From the NCBI GenBank assembly GCA_037190805.1, contig JBBCJR010000004.1:62001-126000 (forward strand): a DNA stretch of 64,000 bases, in the 5' to 3' direction. Positions 34,782-43,980 of this stretch are shown here, piece after piece. Position 1 is the first letter of the stretch; each line of letters begins with the position of its first letter. A model generated the notes under the pieces. That model saw only the letters and a program-made list of their open reading frames with translations. It ran no database searches and was not told the DNA's origin. A program made the position numbers and the translations under genes. The stretch is from JBBCJR01 sp037190805 (GTDB lineage Bacteria > Pseudomonadota > Alphaproteobacteria > Sphingomonadales > Sphingomonadaceae).

Positions 34782-35345
34782 TTGGTCCGGCTGAACCGGA
34801 TCTACACGCGCACCGGCGACGACGGCACGACCGGACTGGTCGGTGGCGCCCGGATCACCAAATCGAGCCGGCTTGTCGACGCGATCGGCACGGTCGAGGA
34901 AGCCAATGCGGTGCTTGGCCTCGCCCTGATCGAGATCGACACGCTGAACTGGCGGGCGATGCTGTCGCGGATTCAGAATGAGCTGTTCGATCTTGGCGCC
35001 GACCTCGCGACCGCGGAGGAGGTCGAAGGCGCCCTGCGGATCATCCCGTCACAGGTCGAGCGGTTGGAGCGGGATATTGATGTCCTGAATGACACGCTTG
35101 CCCCCCTGCGCAGCTTCATCCTGCCGGGCGGGTCGCGGGCCGCGGCGACCCTTCACCTTGCCCGCACCATCGTTCGCCGGGCGGAGCGGCAAGCGGTTGG
35201 TGCAGCGGGGGAGATGTGGATCAACCCGATCGCCATCGCCTATCTCACTCGCCTGTCGGACCATCTGTTCGTGCTGGCCCGTGCGGTGAACGCCGTCACC
35301 GGCGGCGATCCATTGTGGTGTCCGGGAGCGACACGGAACGGCTAA
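34782..35345 (+). CDS. Cob(I)alamin adenosyltransferase, PduO type
   Basis: Forms adenosylcobalamin from cob(I)alamin and ATP. 187 aa from TTG 34782, which gives the standard N-terminus RLNRIYTRTGDDGTTGL (ATP-binding TRTGDDGTTG). SxxxRxxxR-type residues are in LHLARTIVRRAERQAV, and the C-terminal NRLSDHLFVLAR equivalent reads LTRLSDHLFVLARAVN. No cobalamin riboswitch was seen in front. The B12-dependent MetH at 41-45 kb uses methyl-, not adenosyl-, cobalamin. Confidence 0.93.
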   Translation: MVRLNRIYTRTGDDGTTGLVGGARITKSSRLVDAIGTVEEANAVLGLALIEIDTLNWRAMLSRIQNELFDLGADLATAEEVEGALRIIPSQVERLERDIDVLNDTLAPLRSFILPGGSRAAATLHLARTIVRRAERQAVGAAGEMWINPIAIAYLTRLSDHLFVLARAVNAVTGGDPLWCPGATRNG

Positions 35346-35418
35346 ACCGCTGAAGCAAGGGTGGAACCGGATGAAGGCTGGGGGTTTTTCTCCCTGACTC
35401 CACCTGGGGGAGCCCACC

Positions 35419-36672
35419 TTGACCGCTCATATCCTCATTGATGATCTTGCCGCGCGCTTTACCGCTACGCGCACGCTTACCCGCAATCTTGTCGCGCCGC
35501 TCAGCGACGCCGATGCGTCCGCCCAGTCGATGCCGGACTGCTCGCCGGCGAAATGGCATCTGGCGCACAGCAGCTGGTTCTTCGAGACGTTCGTCCTGCG
35601 AGACCGGCCCGGCTATCGCCTGTTCGATCCGCGCTGGCCCTATCTGTTCAACAGCTATTACGAGGGTGAAGGCGCCCGTCAGCCAAGAGCGAAGCGCGGC
35701 CTGCTGACCCGACCATCGTTGGCCGAAGTGATGGCCTATCGCGATGCCGTGGATCGGGCCGTCCTTGAAGCGCTGCCCGATCTCGACGAGGCGGGGGCCG
35801 CGCTGGTCGCGCTCGGCCTCCAGCATGAACAGCAGCATCAGGAACTGCTGCTGACCGACATCTTGCATCTGCTGTCCGAGAACCCTCTGGCTCCAGCGTT
35901 GTTTGATCCCGAACCGCGCAGGGCCGTCGACGTCGGTCCGATCCGCTGGATCGAACGGCCCGGCGGGATCGTGCGAGTCGGAGATGACGGTCATGAGGGC
36001 TTCGCCTTCGACAATGAAGGGCCGCGCCATGAGGTGCTGATCCACCCGCACCTCATTGCCGACCGGCTGATCACCAATGCCGAATGGCAGGCATTCATCG
36101 ACGATGGCGGCTATTCGCGGCCTGAATACTGGCTGTCGGACGGCTGGGCCTGGGTACGGGCGGACGCCATCTCGGCCCCGCTCCACTGGCGGCGCGAGGG
36201 GCGGGAGTGGTTGCGCTTCGGCTTCGATGGCCTGCGCCCGCTCGATCCGTCATCACCCGTCCGCCACATCAGCTATTACGAGGCCGACGCCTATGCATCA
36301 TGGGCCAACGCCCGCTTGCCGACCGAGTTTGAATGGGAAGTGGCGGCGGCGGGCCTCGATCCTGCGCAGGGTAATCTGCTCGGTCGTCCCGGTCCCGTTC
36401 GGCCACTGCCCGCGCATGGGGACCAGGGGTTGCGGCAGATGTTCGGCGATGCCTGGGAATGGACCGGGTCGGCCTATCTTCCCTATCCCGGCTTTCGTGC
36501 GGCCGCCAGCACAGTCGGCGAGTATAACGGCAAGTTCATGTCCGGGCAGTTCGTACTGAAGGGCGGGTCATGCGCGACGCCGCGCGGCCATGTTCGCGCC
36601 GCCTATCGGAATTTCTTCTATCCGCATCAGCGGTGGCAGTTCACCGGCCTCAGGCTGGCGAGAAACCTGTGA
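35419..36672 (+). CDS. egtB: Ergothioneine biosynthesis sulfoxide synthase EgtB
   Basis: Non-haem iron enzyme joining trimethyl-histidine (hercynine) to a thiol donor. 417 aa from TTG 35419 with GGGGGAG in front. An N-terminal DinB-like domain carries the iron-ligand motif in LAHSSWFFE and LQHEQQHQEL. A C-terminal formylglycine-generating-enzyme-like domain follows (FGDAWEWTGSAYLPYPGF, VLKGGSCATPRGHVR, YRNFFYPHQRWQFTGLRLA). Thiol donor specificity (cysteine or gamma-glutamylcysteine) cannot be read here. Its stop overlaps the egtD GTG start by 4 nt. Confidence 0.93.
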   Translation: MTAHILIDDLAARFTATRTLTRNLVAPLSDADASAQSMPDCSPAKWHLAHSSWFFETFVLRDRPGYRLFDPRWPYLFNSYYEGEGARQPRAKRGLLTRPSLAEVMAYRDAVDRAVLEALPDLDEAGAALVALGLQHEQQHQELLLTDILHLLSENPLAPALFDPEPRRAVDVGPIRWIERPGGIVRVGDDGHEGFAFDNEGPRHEVLIHPHLIADRLITNAEWQAFIDDGGYSRPEYWLSDGWAWVRADAISAPLHWRREGREWLRFGFDGLRPLDPSSPVRHISYYEADAYASWANARLPTEFEWEVAAAGLDPAQGNLLGRPGPVRPLPAHGDQGLRQMFGDAWEWTGSAYLPYPGFRAAASTVGEYNGKFMSGQFVLKGGSCATPRGHVRAAYRNFFYPHQRWQFTGLRLARNL

Positions 36673-37637
36673 GCGGCGTCGTTCCTCTGCGGGTCGCATC
36701 CGATGATCCCTTCCTGGCCGATGTGCTCGCGGGCCTGTCCCAGAAGCCGAAGGCGATCCCAGCGCGCTGGTTCTACGATCACCGTGGTTCCGAGTTGTTC
36801 GAGGACATCACCCGCCTGCCCGAATATTATCCCACTCGCGTCGAGATTGCCCTGCTCCGCGATACGGCGTCCGCAATCGCCGCTGAGACGGGTCAAGGCC
36901 GGGTGGTGGTGGAGTTCGGCTCGGGTTCATCGACCAAAACGCCCCTGCTGCTTGATGCTGTGAAGCCTGCTGCCTATGTCCCGATCGACATATCGGGCGC
37001 TTTTTTGCGGGAGTCGGCAAAGCTGCTGTCGGCGCGCTTTCCCGACCTGATGATCCGATCGGTCGAGGCCGATTTCACCCGCCCCCTCAGCCTACCCGCC
37101 GAGGTGCGCGGGCGATCCATGCTGGGGTTCTTTCCAGGCTCGACGATCGGCAATGCCGCGCCGTCTGCAGCCGTCGATCTGCTGCGGATCATGGCGGTGA
37201 CGCTTGGTGAAGAGGGAATGCTGCTGATCGGCATCGACACGCGCAAGCCCGCAGAGGTGCTGATCCCGGCCTATGACGATGCGCAGGGTGTGACGGCCGC
37301 CTTCAATCTCAACCTTCTTCATCGCATCAATCGCGAGCTTGACGGCACTCTTCCGATTGCGGAATTCCGCCACGTCGCGCGCTGGAACGAGCGGGAAGGG
37401 CGGGTCGAGATGCATGTCGAGGCGGCCCGCGACCTCTCCTTCACCGTCGCAGGTCGGCGCTTCGGGATGCTGGCCGGCGAAACCATTCACACCGAAAACA
37501 GCCATAAATATACGCCAGCCGAGGCCCGGCTGCTGTTGCGGGCCGGGGGCTGGGACGTCGTGCGCGACTGGGTGGAACAGGAGGGGCGCTTCGCCCTCTA
37601 TCTGGCGCGGCGACACAAGGCCTCGATCCAGGATTGA
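36669..37637 (+). CDS. egtD: L-histidine N(alpha)-methyltransferase EgtD
   Basis: SAM-dependent enzyme making hercynine from histidine, the first step of ergothioneine synthesis. 322 aa from GTG 36669; the frame runs open to 36570 but that part overlaps egtB. Family landmarks: ARWFYDHRGSELFEDITRLPEYYPTR, SAM-binding VEFGSGSSTKTPLLL, FFPGSTIGN, and the C-terminal IHTENSHKYTPAEA. No egtE lyase or egtC is in the window, so those steps must be encoded elsewhere. Confidence 0.94.
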   Translation: MSGVVPLRVASDDPFLADVLAGLSQKPKAIPARWFYDHRGSELFEDITRLPEYYPTRVEIALLRDTASAIAAETGQGRVVVEFGSGSSTKTPLLLDAVKPAAYVPIDISGAFLRESAKLLSARFPDLMIRSVEADFTRPLSLPAEVRGRSMLGFFPGSTIGNAAPSAAVDLLRIMAVTLGEEGMLLIGIDTRKPAEVLIPAYDDAQGVTAAFNLNLLHRINRELDGTLPIAEFRHVARWNEREGRVEMHVEAARDLSFTVAGRRFGMLAGETIHTENSHKYTPAEARLLLRAGGWDVVRDWVEQEGRFALYLARRHKASIQD

Positions 37638-37650
37638 GGCGCCATCGGGT

Positions 37651-37678
37651 TTGACGCGAACGTCAGGCTTGATATAGC
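37651..37678 (+). promoter_or_regulatory. Promoter of etfB-etfA
   Basis: TTGACG (37651-37656) and TATAGC (37673-37678) with a 16-nt spacer, about 37 bp before the etfB start. This is the best housekeeping-type promoter match I saw on the plus strand. Confidence 0.6.
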
Positions 37679-37714
37679 CGCCGCACGGACGCCACGGCCT
37701 GGAGATGCTGGATC

Positions 37715-38461
37715 ATGAAGGTATTGGTAGCGGTGAAGCGAGTGATTGACTTCAACGTGAAGCCGCGTGTGAAGGCGGATGGGACGGGCGTTGAGCTGAC
37801 GAACGTGAAGATGTCGATGAACCCGTTTGACGAGATTGCGGTCGAGGAGGCGATCCGCCTGAAGGAAGCGGGCGTCGCGAGCGAGGTGGTGGCGGTCTCG
37901 ATTGGCGAGGCGAAGGCGCAGGACACGCTGAGGACGGCGCTGGCGATGGGCGCGGACCGGGCGATCCTGATCACGGCCGAGGGCGCGGTTGAGCCGCTGG
38001 CGGTGGCGAAGCTGCTGGGCGCGGTGGTGGCCGAGGAAGCGCCGCAGCTGGTGATCCTGGGCAAGCAGGCGATCGACGATGACAGCAACCAGACCGGGCA
38101 GATGCTGGCCGCGCTGCTGGGCTGGGGGCAGGGCACGTTCGCAAGCGCGGTGGCGGTCGCGGGCGACCGTGTCCAGGTGACGCGCGAGGTCGATGGCGGG
38201 CTGGAGACGGTCGACCTGGCGCTGCCGGCCATCGTCACCACCGACCTCAGGCTGAACGAACCGCGCTATGCGTCGCTGCCCAACATCATGAAGGCGAAGG
38301 CGAAGCCGCTGGCCCAGAAGACGCCGGCCGATTACGGCATCGACGTCAGCCCTCGCCTCAGGACGCTGAAGGTCGCGGAGCCGGCGAAGCGGGCGGCGGG
38401 CGCCAAGGTCGCCGATGTCGACGCGCTGGTGGCGAAACTCAAGGAACTGGGAGTGGCATGA
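37715..38461 (+). CDS. etfB: Electron transfer flavoprotein, beta subunit
   Basis: AMP-binding subunit of ETF, which collects electrons from acyl-CoA and other dehydrogenases and hands them to the ETF-QO at 15.5 kb. 248 aa. Conserved KRVIDFNVKPRVK, MNPFDEIAVEEAIRLKEAG, GKQAIDDDSNQTGQMLA, and the near-C-terminal LPNIMKAKAKPL. Its stop overlaps the etfA start. The etf genes use strikingly uniform GC-rich codons, consistent with high expression. Confidence 0.97.
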   Translation: MKVLVAVKRVIDFNVKPRVKADGTGVELTNVKMSMNPFDEIAVEEAIRLKEAGVASEVVAVSIGEAKAQDTLRTALAMGADRAILITAEGAVEPLAVAKLLGAVVAEEAPQLVILGKQAIDDDSNQTGQMLAALLGWGQGTFASAVAVAGDRVQVTREVDGGLETVDLALPAIVTTDLRLNEPRYASLPNIMKAKAKPLAQKTPADYGIDVSPRLRTLKVAEPAKRAAGAKVADVDALVAKLKELGVA

Positions 38462-39390
38462 TGAGCGTCCTCGTTCTCGCCGAACATGACAATGACAGCA
38501 TCAGGGATGCGACGCTGGCGACGGTGACGGCCGCCGGCAAGCTGGGCGAGGTGCACCTGCTCGTCGCCGGCGACAAGGCCGGGGCGGCGGCGGCCGCGGC
38601 GGCGAAGATCGCGGGCGTCGCCAAGGTGCTCCACGCCGATGCGCCGGCCTATGGCCATGGCCTGGCGGAGCCGGTGGCGGCGCTGGCGGTCCAGCTGATG
38701 GCGGACCATGACGCGTTCGTCGCGCCGGCGACGACCAGCGGCAAGAACATCGCCCCGCGGGTGGCGGCATTGCTCGACGTGATGCAGATTTCCGAAGTGC
38801 TGTCGGTGGAGGGCGCGGACACGTTCACGCGGCCGATCTATGCCGGCAACGCGATCGCGACGGTGCAGTCCGCCGATGCGAAGAAGGTGCTGACGGTCAG
38901 GACGACCGCCTTCGCCAAGGCGGCGGCGGACGGCGGCGGCGCTGCGGTGGAGACGGTGGCGGCGGTCGCCGATCCGGGCCTGTCCCGGTTCGTGGGCGCC
39001 GAGATCGCGGCGTCCGAGCGGCCCGAGCTGACCAGCGCCAAGGTGGTGGTGTCGGGCGGCCGGGCGCTGGGCTCGGAGGAGAAGTTCAGGGAACTGATCG
39101 AGCCGCTGGCCGACAAGCTGGGCGCGGCGGTGGGCGCCAGCCGGGCGGCGGTGGACGCGGGCTATGTGCCCAACGACCATCAGGTCGGCCAGACCGGCAA
39201 GATCGTGGCGCCGGAGGTCTACATCGCCATCGGCATCTCGGGCGCGATCCAGCACCTGGCCGGGATGAAGGACGCCAAGACCATCATCGCCATCAACAAG
39301 GACGAGGACGCACCCATCTTCCAGATCGCAGACATCGGCCTCGTCGGAGACCTCTTCCAGATCGTCCCAGAACTGACTGAAAAACTTTGA
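38458..39390 (+). CDS. etfA: Electron transfer flavoprotein, alpha subunit
   Basis: FAD-carrying subunit of ETF, 310 aa (ATG 38458; ATG 38461 is equally plausible). N-terminal SVLVLAEHDNDSIRDATL and C-terminal FAD domain with VVVSGGRALGS, GASRAAVDAGYVPNDHQVGQTGK, IAIGISGAIQHLAGM and AINKDEDAPIFQIAD. Forms a heterodimer with EtfB. A strong terminator follows within 10 bp. Confidence 0.97.
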   Translation: MMSVLVLAEHDNDSIRDATLATVTAAGKLGEVHLLVAGDKAGAAAAAAAKIAGVAKVLHADAPAYGHGLAEPVAALAVQLMADHDAFVAPATTSGKNIAPRVAALLDVMQISEVLSVEGADTFTRPIYAGNAIATVQSADAKKVLTVRTTAFAKAAADGGGAAVETVAAVADPGLSRFVGAEIAASERPELTSAKVVVSGGRALGSEEKFRELIEPLADKLGAAVGASRAAVDAGYVPNDHQVGQTGKIVAPEVYIAIGISGAIQHLAGMKDAKTIIAINKDEDAPIFQIADIGLVGDLFQIVPELTEKL

Positions 39391-39396
39391 ATTCAG

Positions 39397-39424
39397 ATGG
39401 CCCGCCGGCGGGCGGGCCATTTCA
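39397..39424 (+). terminator. Intrinsic terminator after etfA
   Basis: ATGGCCCGCC (39397-39406) and GGCGGGCCAT (39411-39420) form a perfect 10-bp stem with a GGCG loop, then TTTC. It begins 7 bp after the etfA stop. Confidence 0.8.
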
Positions 39425-39440
39425 TGAGAGCCTCCGGCGA

Positions 39441-39489
39441 AACAGCACGATTCTGCCGGCGTCGATAAAAAGATCTGGTGTGTGCTGTT
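39441..39489. promoter_or_regulatory. Wide inverted repeat upstream of the amidohydrolase gene
   Basis: AACAGCAC (39441-39448) and GTGCTGTT (39482-39489) are exact complements separated by 33 nt, about 85-130 bp before the amidohydrolase start, with TATAAA just downstream at about 39501. It could be an operator pair or an mRNA-independent coincidence. Confidence 0.25.
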
Positions 39490-39573
39490 GTTGCGCCCCC
39501 CTATAAAGTGCGACAGAGTCCGGGCGGCCGACTTAGGCAGTCCCGGGTTGGTACTGAAGAAGGGGGAAATCGC

Positions 39574-41283
39574 ATGATCATCGGCCATAGCCACAGCCGA
39601 CGGAAATTCATCAGTATGGCTGGAACCGGCCTTGTGAGCACGGCCGGTATCGGCTGGTCCGGTGCGGCCTTAGCCGACGTCCGCGATCCCGACTTCATCG
39701 TCCACAATGCCAAGGTTTATCGAGTCGAACCGGCGGGCGCGACTGCCCAGGCTTTCGCGGTCAAGAACGGCCGCTTCGTCGCGGTCGGTGGGAATGACGA
39801 AATCAAAGCATTGGCAGGTCCCGATACACGGCAGGTCGATGCCGGCGGCATGACGATCGTCCCTGGCTTTATCGATGCGCATTGCCACCCGGTTGGCACC
39901 TGGCTGCTGTACGAGGTGCTGGTCGGCAATCCGTTCGAGGTGGAGTTCGTCTCGATCGACAGTATCCTCAGCAAGCTGAAAGCGAAGGCTGAAAAGACGC
40001 CGGCAGGCTTCTGGGTCGAAGGCTTTTTCTACGACGACACCAAGGTGACGGACAAGCGCGAGATCACCGCGGACGACCTCGACAAGGTGTCGACCCAGCA
40101 TCCGGTGGTCGTCCGCCACCGCGGCGGTCATACCGCCTATTTCAACCACAAGGCGCTGGAGATGGCGGGGATCACCAAGGCGACCCCGAATATTCAAGGC
40201 GGCACCTATGACAAGCTGCCGAACGGCGAACTGTCAGGCCGTGTCACCGACACCGCAATCGGCAATGTCACCCGCATAGGGCAACGTCCGACATACTCGC
40301 CCGCCGATCTTGCCGAGCGCGAGCGGGCCGGCGCAGCCGAGATTTCCAAACAATTCGTGCGCTACGGCTTGACCAGCGTCCATCATCAGGGCGGCGACCT
40401 GGCAGCAGTGCAGGATATTCGCGCACGTGGGGAGCTGCGCCACCGGGTGAGCTACGAGGTTCAAACTGAAATGCTGGACGCGATGATCGCCAACGGCATC
40501 AAGACCGGCTTCGGCGATGAATGGATCAAGTTGGGTGCGACTTTCGAGCATGCGGCCGACGGGTCTTTCTCGGAACGCACGATGGCGATGAGCCACAATT
40601 ATCCCGGCACCAACTATAAGGGCAACGTCACCCGGACCCAGGAGCAGCTGGATGAGTGGGTGGGGAAGGTCCACCGCGCCGGAATCAAGGTCAACGTCCA
40701 CGCCAATGGCGACGTCGCCATCGCCTCCACGCTGACTTCCTATGAACGCGCCCAGCAGGCCTTCCCGGTCAAGGACCCGCGCTTCAAGATCACCCACTGC
40801 ACGATCATCAACGACGATATCCTTCGGCGGATGAAAGCCGTGGGCGCAATCCCGGCGGTGTTCACGTCCTACGCCTATTATAATTCCGACAAGTTCGTCT
40901 TCTACGGCGAGGAGATGATGAAGCGGGCGATGGCGTTCCGCTCGTTCCTCGACGCCGGCATCCCGGCCTGCGCCGGATCTGACTTCTTCCCCGGCCCGTT
41001 CGCGCCGCTGATGGGGATGCAGGGCATGGTGACGCGCAAGGGCTGGGACGGCAAGGTGTGGGGCGCCAACCAGCGCGTCACCGTTCAGGAGGCGCTGCGC
41101 ATCCTGTCGTTCAACGGCGCCTACGCCAACCACGAGGATCATGAGAAGGGATCGATCAACCCCGGCATGTTCGCCGACTTCGTCGTGCTGGCCCAGGACC
41201 CCCACACCGTCGATCCGGAAACCATCAAGGATATCAAGATCGTCCGCACCGTTACCGGCGGCAACACCGTCTACGAAGCCTGA
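39574..41283 (+). CDS. Tat-exported YtcJ-type amidohydrolase
   Basis: A 569-aa metal-dependent amidohydrolase. The start at ATG 39574 (GGGGGA ribosome binding site) gives a twin-arginine signal peptide (SRRKFISMAG, cut near AALA), so it acts in the periplasm as a folded enzyme. Metal-ligand regions: PGFIDAHCHP early, VNVHANGDVAI in the middle, HCTIINDD, and the late Asp in AGSDFFPG. The closing GSINPGMFADFVVLAQDP strand is typical. YtcJ-like enzymes act on varied amides or N-formyl compounds; the substrate here is unknown. An in-frame upstream start at 39478 would hide the Tat signal. Confidence 0.88.
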   Translation: MIIGHSHSRRKFISMAGTGLVSTAGIGWSGAALADVRDPDFIVHNAKVYRVEPAGATAQAFAVKNGRFVAVGGNDEIKALAGPDTRQVDAGGMTIVPGFIDAHCHPVGTWLLYEVLVGNPFEVEFVSIDSILSKLKAKAEKTPAGFWVEGFFYDDTKVTDKREITADDLDKVSTQHPVVVRHRGGHTAYFNHKALEMAGITKATPNIQGGTYDKLPNGELSGRVTDTAIGNVTRIGQRPTYSPADLAERERAGAAEISKQFVRYGLTSVHHQGGDLAAVQDIRARGELRHRVSYEVQTEMLDAMIANGIKTGFGDEWIKLGATFEHAADGSFSERTMAMSHNYPGTNYKGNVTRTQEQLDEWVGKVHRAGIKVNVHANGDVAIASTLTSYERAQQAFPVKDPRFKITHCTIINDDILRRMKAVGAIPAVFTSYAYYNSDKFVFYGEEMMKRAMAFRSFLDAGIPACAGSDFFPGPFAPLMGMQGMVTRKGWDGKVWGANQRVTVQEALRILSFNGAYANHEDHEKGSINPGMFADFVVLAQDPHTVDPETIKDIKIVRTVTGGNTVYEA

Positions 41284-41289
41284 TCTCTC

Positions 41290-41327
41290 AAAGGCACCGC
41301 CGCATCCGGAGATGCGGCGGTGCCTTT
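41290..41327. terminator. Bidirectional intrinsic terminator
   Basis: Perfect 17-bp stem, AAAGGCACCGCCGCATC (41290-41306) with GATGCGGCGGTGCCTTT (41311-41327), loop CGGA, flanked by A- and T-runs on both sides. It separates the amidohydrolase from the convergent metH operon. Confidence 0.85.
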
Positions 41328-41348
41328 GGCTGTAGCGGTTCTGCTCGG

Positions 41349-43976
41349 CTATCCCTCCAGCGCCGGCCGCAGCCAGCGTTCGGCTTCCTCGACGGGGATG
41401 CCGCGCCGGGCGGCATAATCCTCAAGCTGGTCGCGTCCGATGCGGGCGACACCGAAATAGCTCGATTCCGGACTGGCGAAATAGAAACCGGACACTGCCG
41501 CCGTGGGCAGCATGGCCAGGCTCTCCGTCAGCGTGATGCCGGTTGCCGCTCCGGCATCGAGCATGTCGAACAGGGTCGGCTTCAGGCTGTGGTCGGGACA
41601 TGCCGGATAGCCGGGCGCTGGGCGGATGCCGACATAGCGTTCGCGGATCAGGTCATCATTGCTCAGTTGTTCATCGGCGGCATAGCCCCACAGCCGCTGG
41701 CGCACTTCGGCGTGCATGGCTTCGGCGAACGCTTCGGCCAGCCGGTCCGCCAACGCCTTCAGCAGGATGTCGGAATAATCGTCGTGCGCCGCCTTGAAGC
41801 GCGCCAGATGCGCTTCGATGCCATGGCCCGTGGTGACCGCGAAGCCACCGATCCAGTCGCCATCCGGGCTGATGAAATCGGCGAGACACATATTCGCGCG
41901 TCCCTCCCGCTTTTCGATCTGTTGCCGCAGGAAGGGCAGGCGAACCTCTCCCTTTTTCGTCGTGACCAAGACGTCGTCGCCGTCGCGGCGGCACGGCCAC
42001 AGGCCGGCAACGCCGCTGGCGGTCAACCAGTCTTCGGTGATGATCCGGTCGAGCATCGCCTGGGCATCGGCGAACAGGCCGCGCGCGGTTTCGCCGACCA
42101 CGGGATCGTCGAGGATGGCGGGATAGGTTCCGGCCAGTTCCCATGAGCGGAAGAAGGGTGTCCAGTCGATGAAATCGCGCAGCGCCGCCAGCGGCCAGCG
42201 CGGAAACCGGTGCAAGCCGGGTTGGGCCGGCGGAATCGGGGGGTGGGCGGCGAAATCAGCCTGAAAGCCGTGCTCCCGCGCCATGGCGAGCGGGATGAGG
42301 CCACTCTTGCCCTTATTGGCCCGGGCGATGCGGATACGTTCATATTCGGCGGCGGTATCATCGATGAAAGCGGTCCGCTGGCCTTCCGAAATCAGCGTCG
42401 AGGCGACACCCACGGCACGGCTCGCATCGAGAACGTGAACCACCGGCCCGGAATAGGCGGGCGCGATCCTGAGCGCGGTATGGACGCGGCTGGTGGTGGC
42501 GCCGCCGATCAGGAGCGGCATCGTCATGCCGGCGCGCTCCATCTCCGTCGCCACCGTCACCATCTCATCGAGGGACGGGGTGATGAGGCCGCTGAGCCCG
42601 ATCATGTCGGCTCCATTCTCGTTCGCCGCTTCCAGAATTTTGGTCCACGGCACCATGACGCCCAGGTCGACGATCTCGTAATTATTGCACTGGAGGACGA
42701 CGCCAACGATGTTCTTGCCGATGTCGTGAACGTCACCCTTGACGGTGGCCATGACGATGCGGCCCTTGGCCTGGGCGCCTTCCTCTTTTCCCGCCTCGAT
42801 GAAGGGGATTAGGTGAGCGACGGCCTTCTTCATGACCCGGGCGGATTTCACGACCTGAGGCAGGAACATCTTGCCGGCCCCGAACAGGTCGCCAACAACG
42901 TTCATACCCGCCATCAGTGGGCCTTCGATGACCTCGATCGGGCGTTCGACCTCGAGCCGGGCGGCTTCCGCGTCTTCGACCGCATAGGTGTCGATGCCCT
43001 TGACCAGCGCATGTTCCAGCCGCCGCGCGACCGGCCATGTGCGCCACTCGTCCGTTTCCCGCTCCGCCACCTGGCCGTCGCCGCGATAGTCCTCGGCGAG
43101 CGCCAGCAGCCGTTCCGTCGCATCGGGGCGGCGGTTGAGAATAGCGTCCTCGCATGCGTCGCGGAGCCGGGCGTCGATGGTGTCATAGACGTCGAGCTGG
43201 CCGGCATTGACGATGCCCATGTCCATGCCGGCGCGGATGGCGTGATAGAGGAAGACCGAATGCATCGCCCGACGCACCGGCTCGTTGCCCCGGAACGAGA
43301 AGCTGAGATTCGACACGCCGCCGGAGATATGGGCGTGGGGACAGCGCGCGCGGATATCGCGGCAGGCCTCGATATAGTCGACGGCGTAGTTATTGTGCTC
43401 CTCGATCCCCGTCGCGATGGCGAAGATGTTGGGATCGAAGATGATGTCCTCGGGGGGGAAACCGTGGGCAAGAAGCAGGTCATAGGCGCGGGCGCAGATA
43501 TCGACCTTGCGGGCGCGCGTGTCGGCCTGGCCCGTTTCATCGAACGCCATGACGACGACGGCGGCGCCATAGGCACGAACCTTCCGCGCCGCTTCGAGAA
43601 ACGCCTCTTCGCCTTCCTTCAGGCTGATCGAGTTGATGATCGGCTTTCCCGAGACACATTTCACGCCGGCTTCGATCACCGACCATTTCGAACTGTCGAC
43701 CATCACCGGCACACGAGCGATGTCGGGTTCAGCACCGATCAGCTTCAGGAAGGTGGTCATCGCCACCTCGGCGTCAAGCAGGCCCTCGTCCATGTTGACG
43801 TCGATGATCTGGGCGCCGGCCTCGACCTGCTGGCGGGCGACCTCGACGGCGGCGGCATAGTCGCCGGCCATGACCAGTTTCTTGAATCGTGCGGAGCCGG
43901 TGACGTTGGTCCGTTCGCCGATATTGACGAAACGGGCGACGACCTGGGCGGTCTCGGTCTCGGGAAGCGTCGTCAT
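41349..43976 (-). CDS. metH: Methionine synthase, folate-, B12- and activation-domain part (split MetH)
   Basis: The C-terminal three quarters of cobalamin-dependent methionine synthase as a separate 875-aa protein. From the N-terminus: pterin-binding barrel (NIGERTNVTGSARFKKL, VMVDSSKWSVIEAG), helical cap, B12-binding domain with the base-off His motif (GDVHDIGKNIVG), and SAM reactivation domain (RPAPGYPACPDH). The start at ATG 43976 is 4 bp after the stop of the homocysteine-binding part; the frame extends to 44294 only as overlap. The two polypeptides must act together. Separate genes of this kind are known in other alphaproteobacteria. Confidence 0.95.
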   Translation of the reverse strand: MTTLPETETAQVVARFVNIGERTNVTGSARFKKLVMAGDYAAAVEVARQQVEAGAQIIDVNMDEGLLDAEVAMTTFLKLIGAEPDIARVPVMVDSSKWSVIEAGVKCVSGKPIINSISLKEGEEAFLEAARKVRAYGAAVVVMAFDETGQADTRARKVDICARAYDLLLAHGFPPEDIIFDPNIFAIATGIEEHNNYAVDYIEACRDIRARCPHAHISGGVSNLSFSFRGNEPVRRAMHSVFLYHAIRAGMDMGIVNAGQLDVYDTIDARLRDACEDAILNRRPDATERLLALAEDYRGDGQVAERETDEWRTWPVARRLEHALVKGIDTYAVEDAEAARLEVERPIEVIEGPLMAGMNVVGDLFGAGKMFLPQVVKSARVMKKAVAHLIPFIEAGKEEGAQAKGRIVMATVKGDVHDIGKNIVGVVLQCNNYEIVDLGVMVPWTKILEAANENGADMIGLSGLITPSLDEMVTVATEMERAGMTMPLLIGGATTSRVHTALRIAPAYSGPVVHVLDASRAVGVASTLISEGQRTAFIDDTAAEYERIRIARANKGKSGLIPLAMAREHGFQADFAAHPPIPPAQPGLHRFPRWPLAALRDFIDWTPFFRSWELAGTYPAILDDPVVGETARGLFADAQAMLDRIITEDWLTASGVAGLWPCRRDGDDVLVTTKKGEVRLPFLRQQIEKREGRANMCLADFISPDGDWIGGFAVTTGHGIEAHLARFKAAHDDYSDILLKALADRLAEAFAEAMHAEVRQRLWGYAADEQLSNDDLIRERYVGIRPAPGYPACPDHSLKPTLFDMLDAGAATGITLTESLAMLPTAAVSGFYFASPESSYFGVARIGRDQLEDYAARRGIPVEEAERWLRPALEG

Positions 43977-43980
43977 TTGC

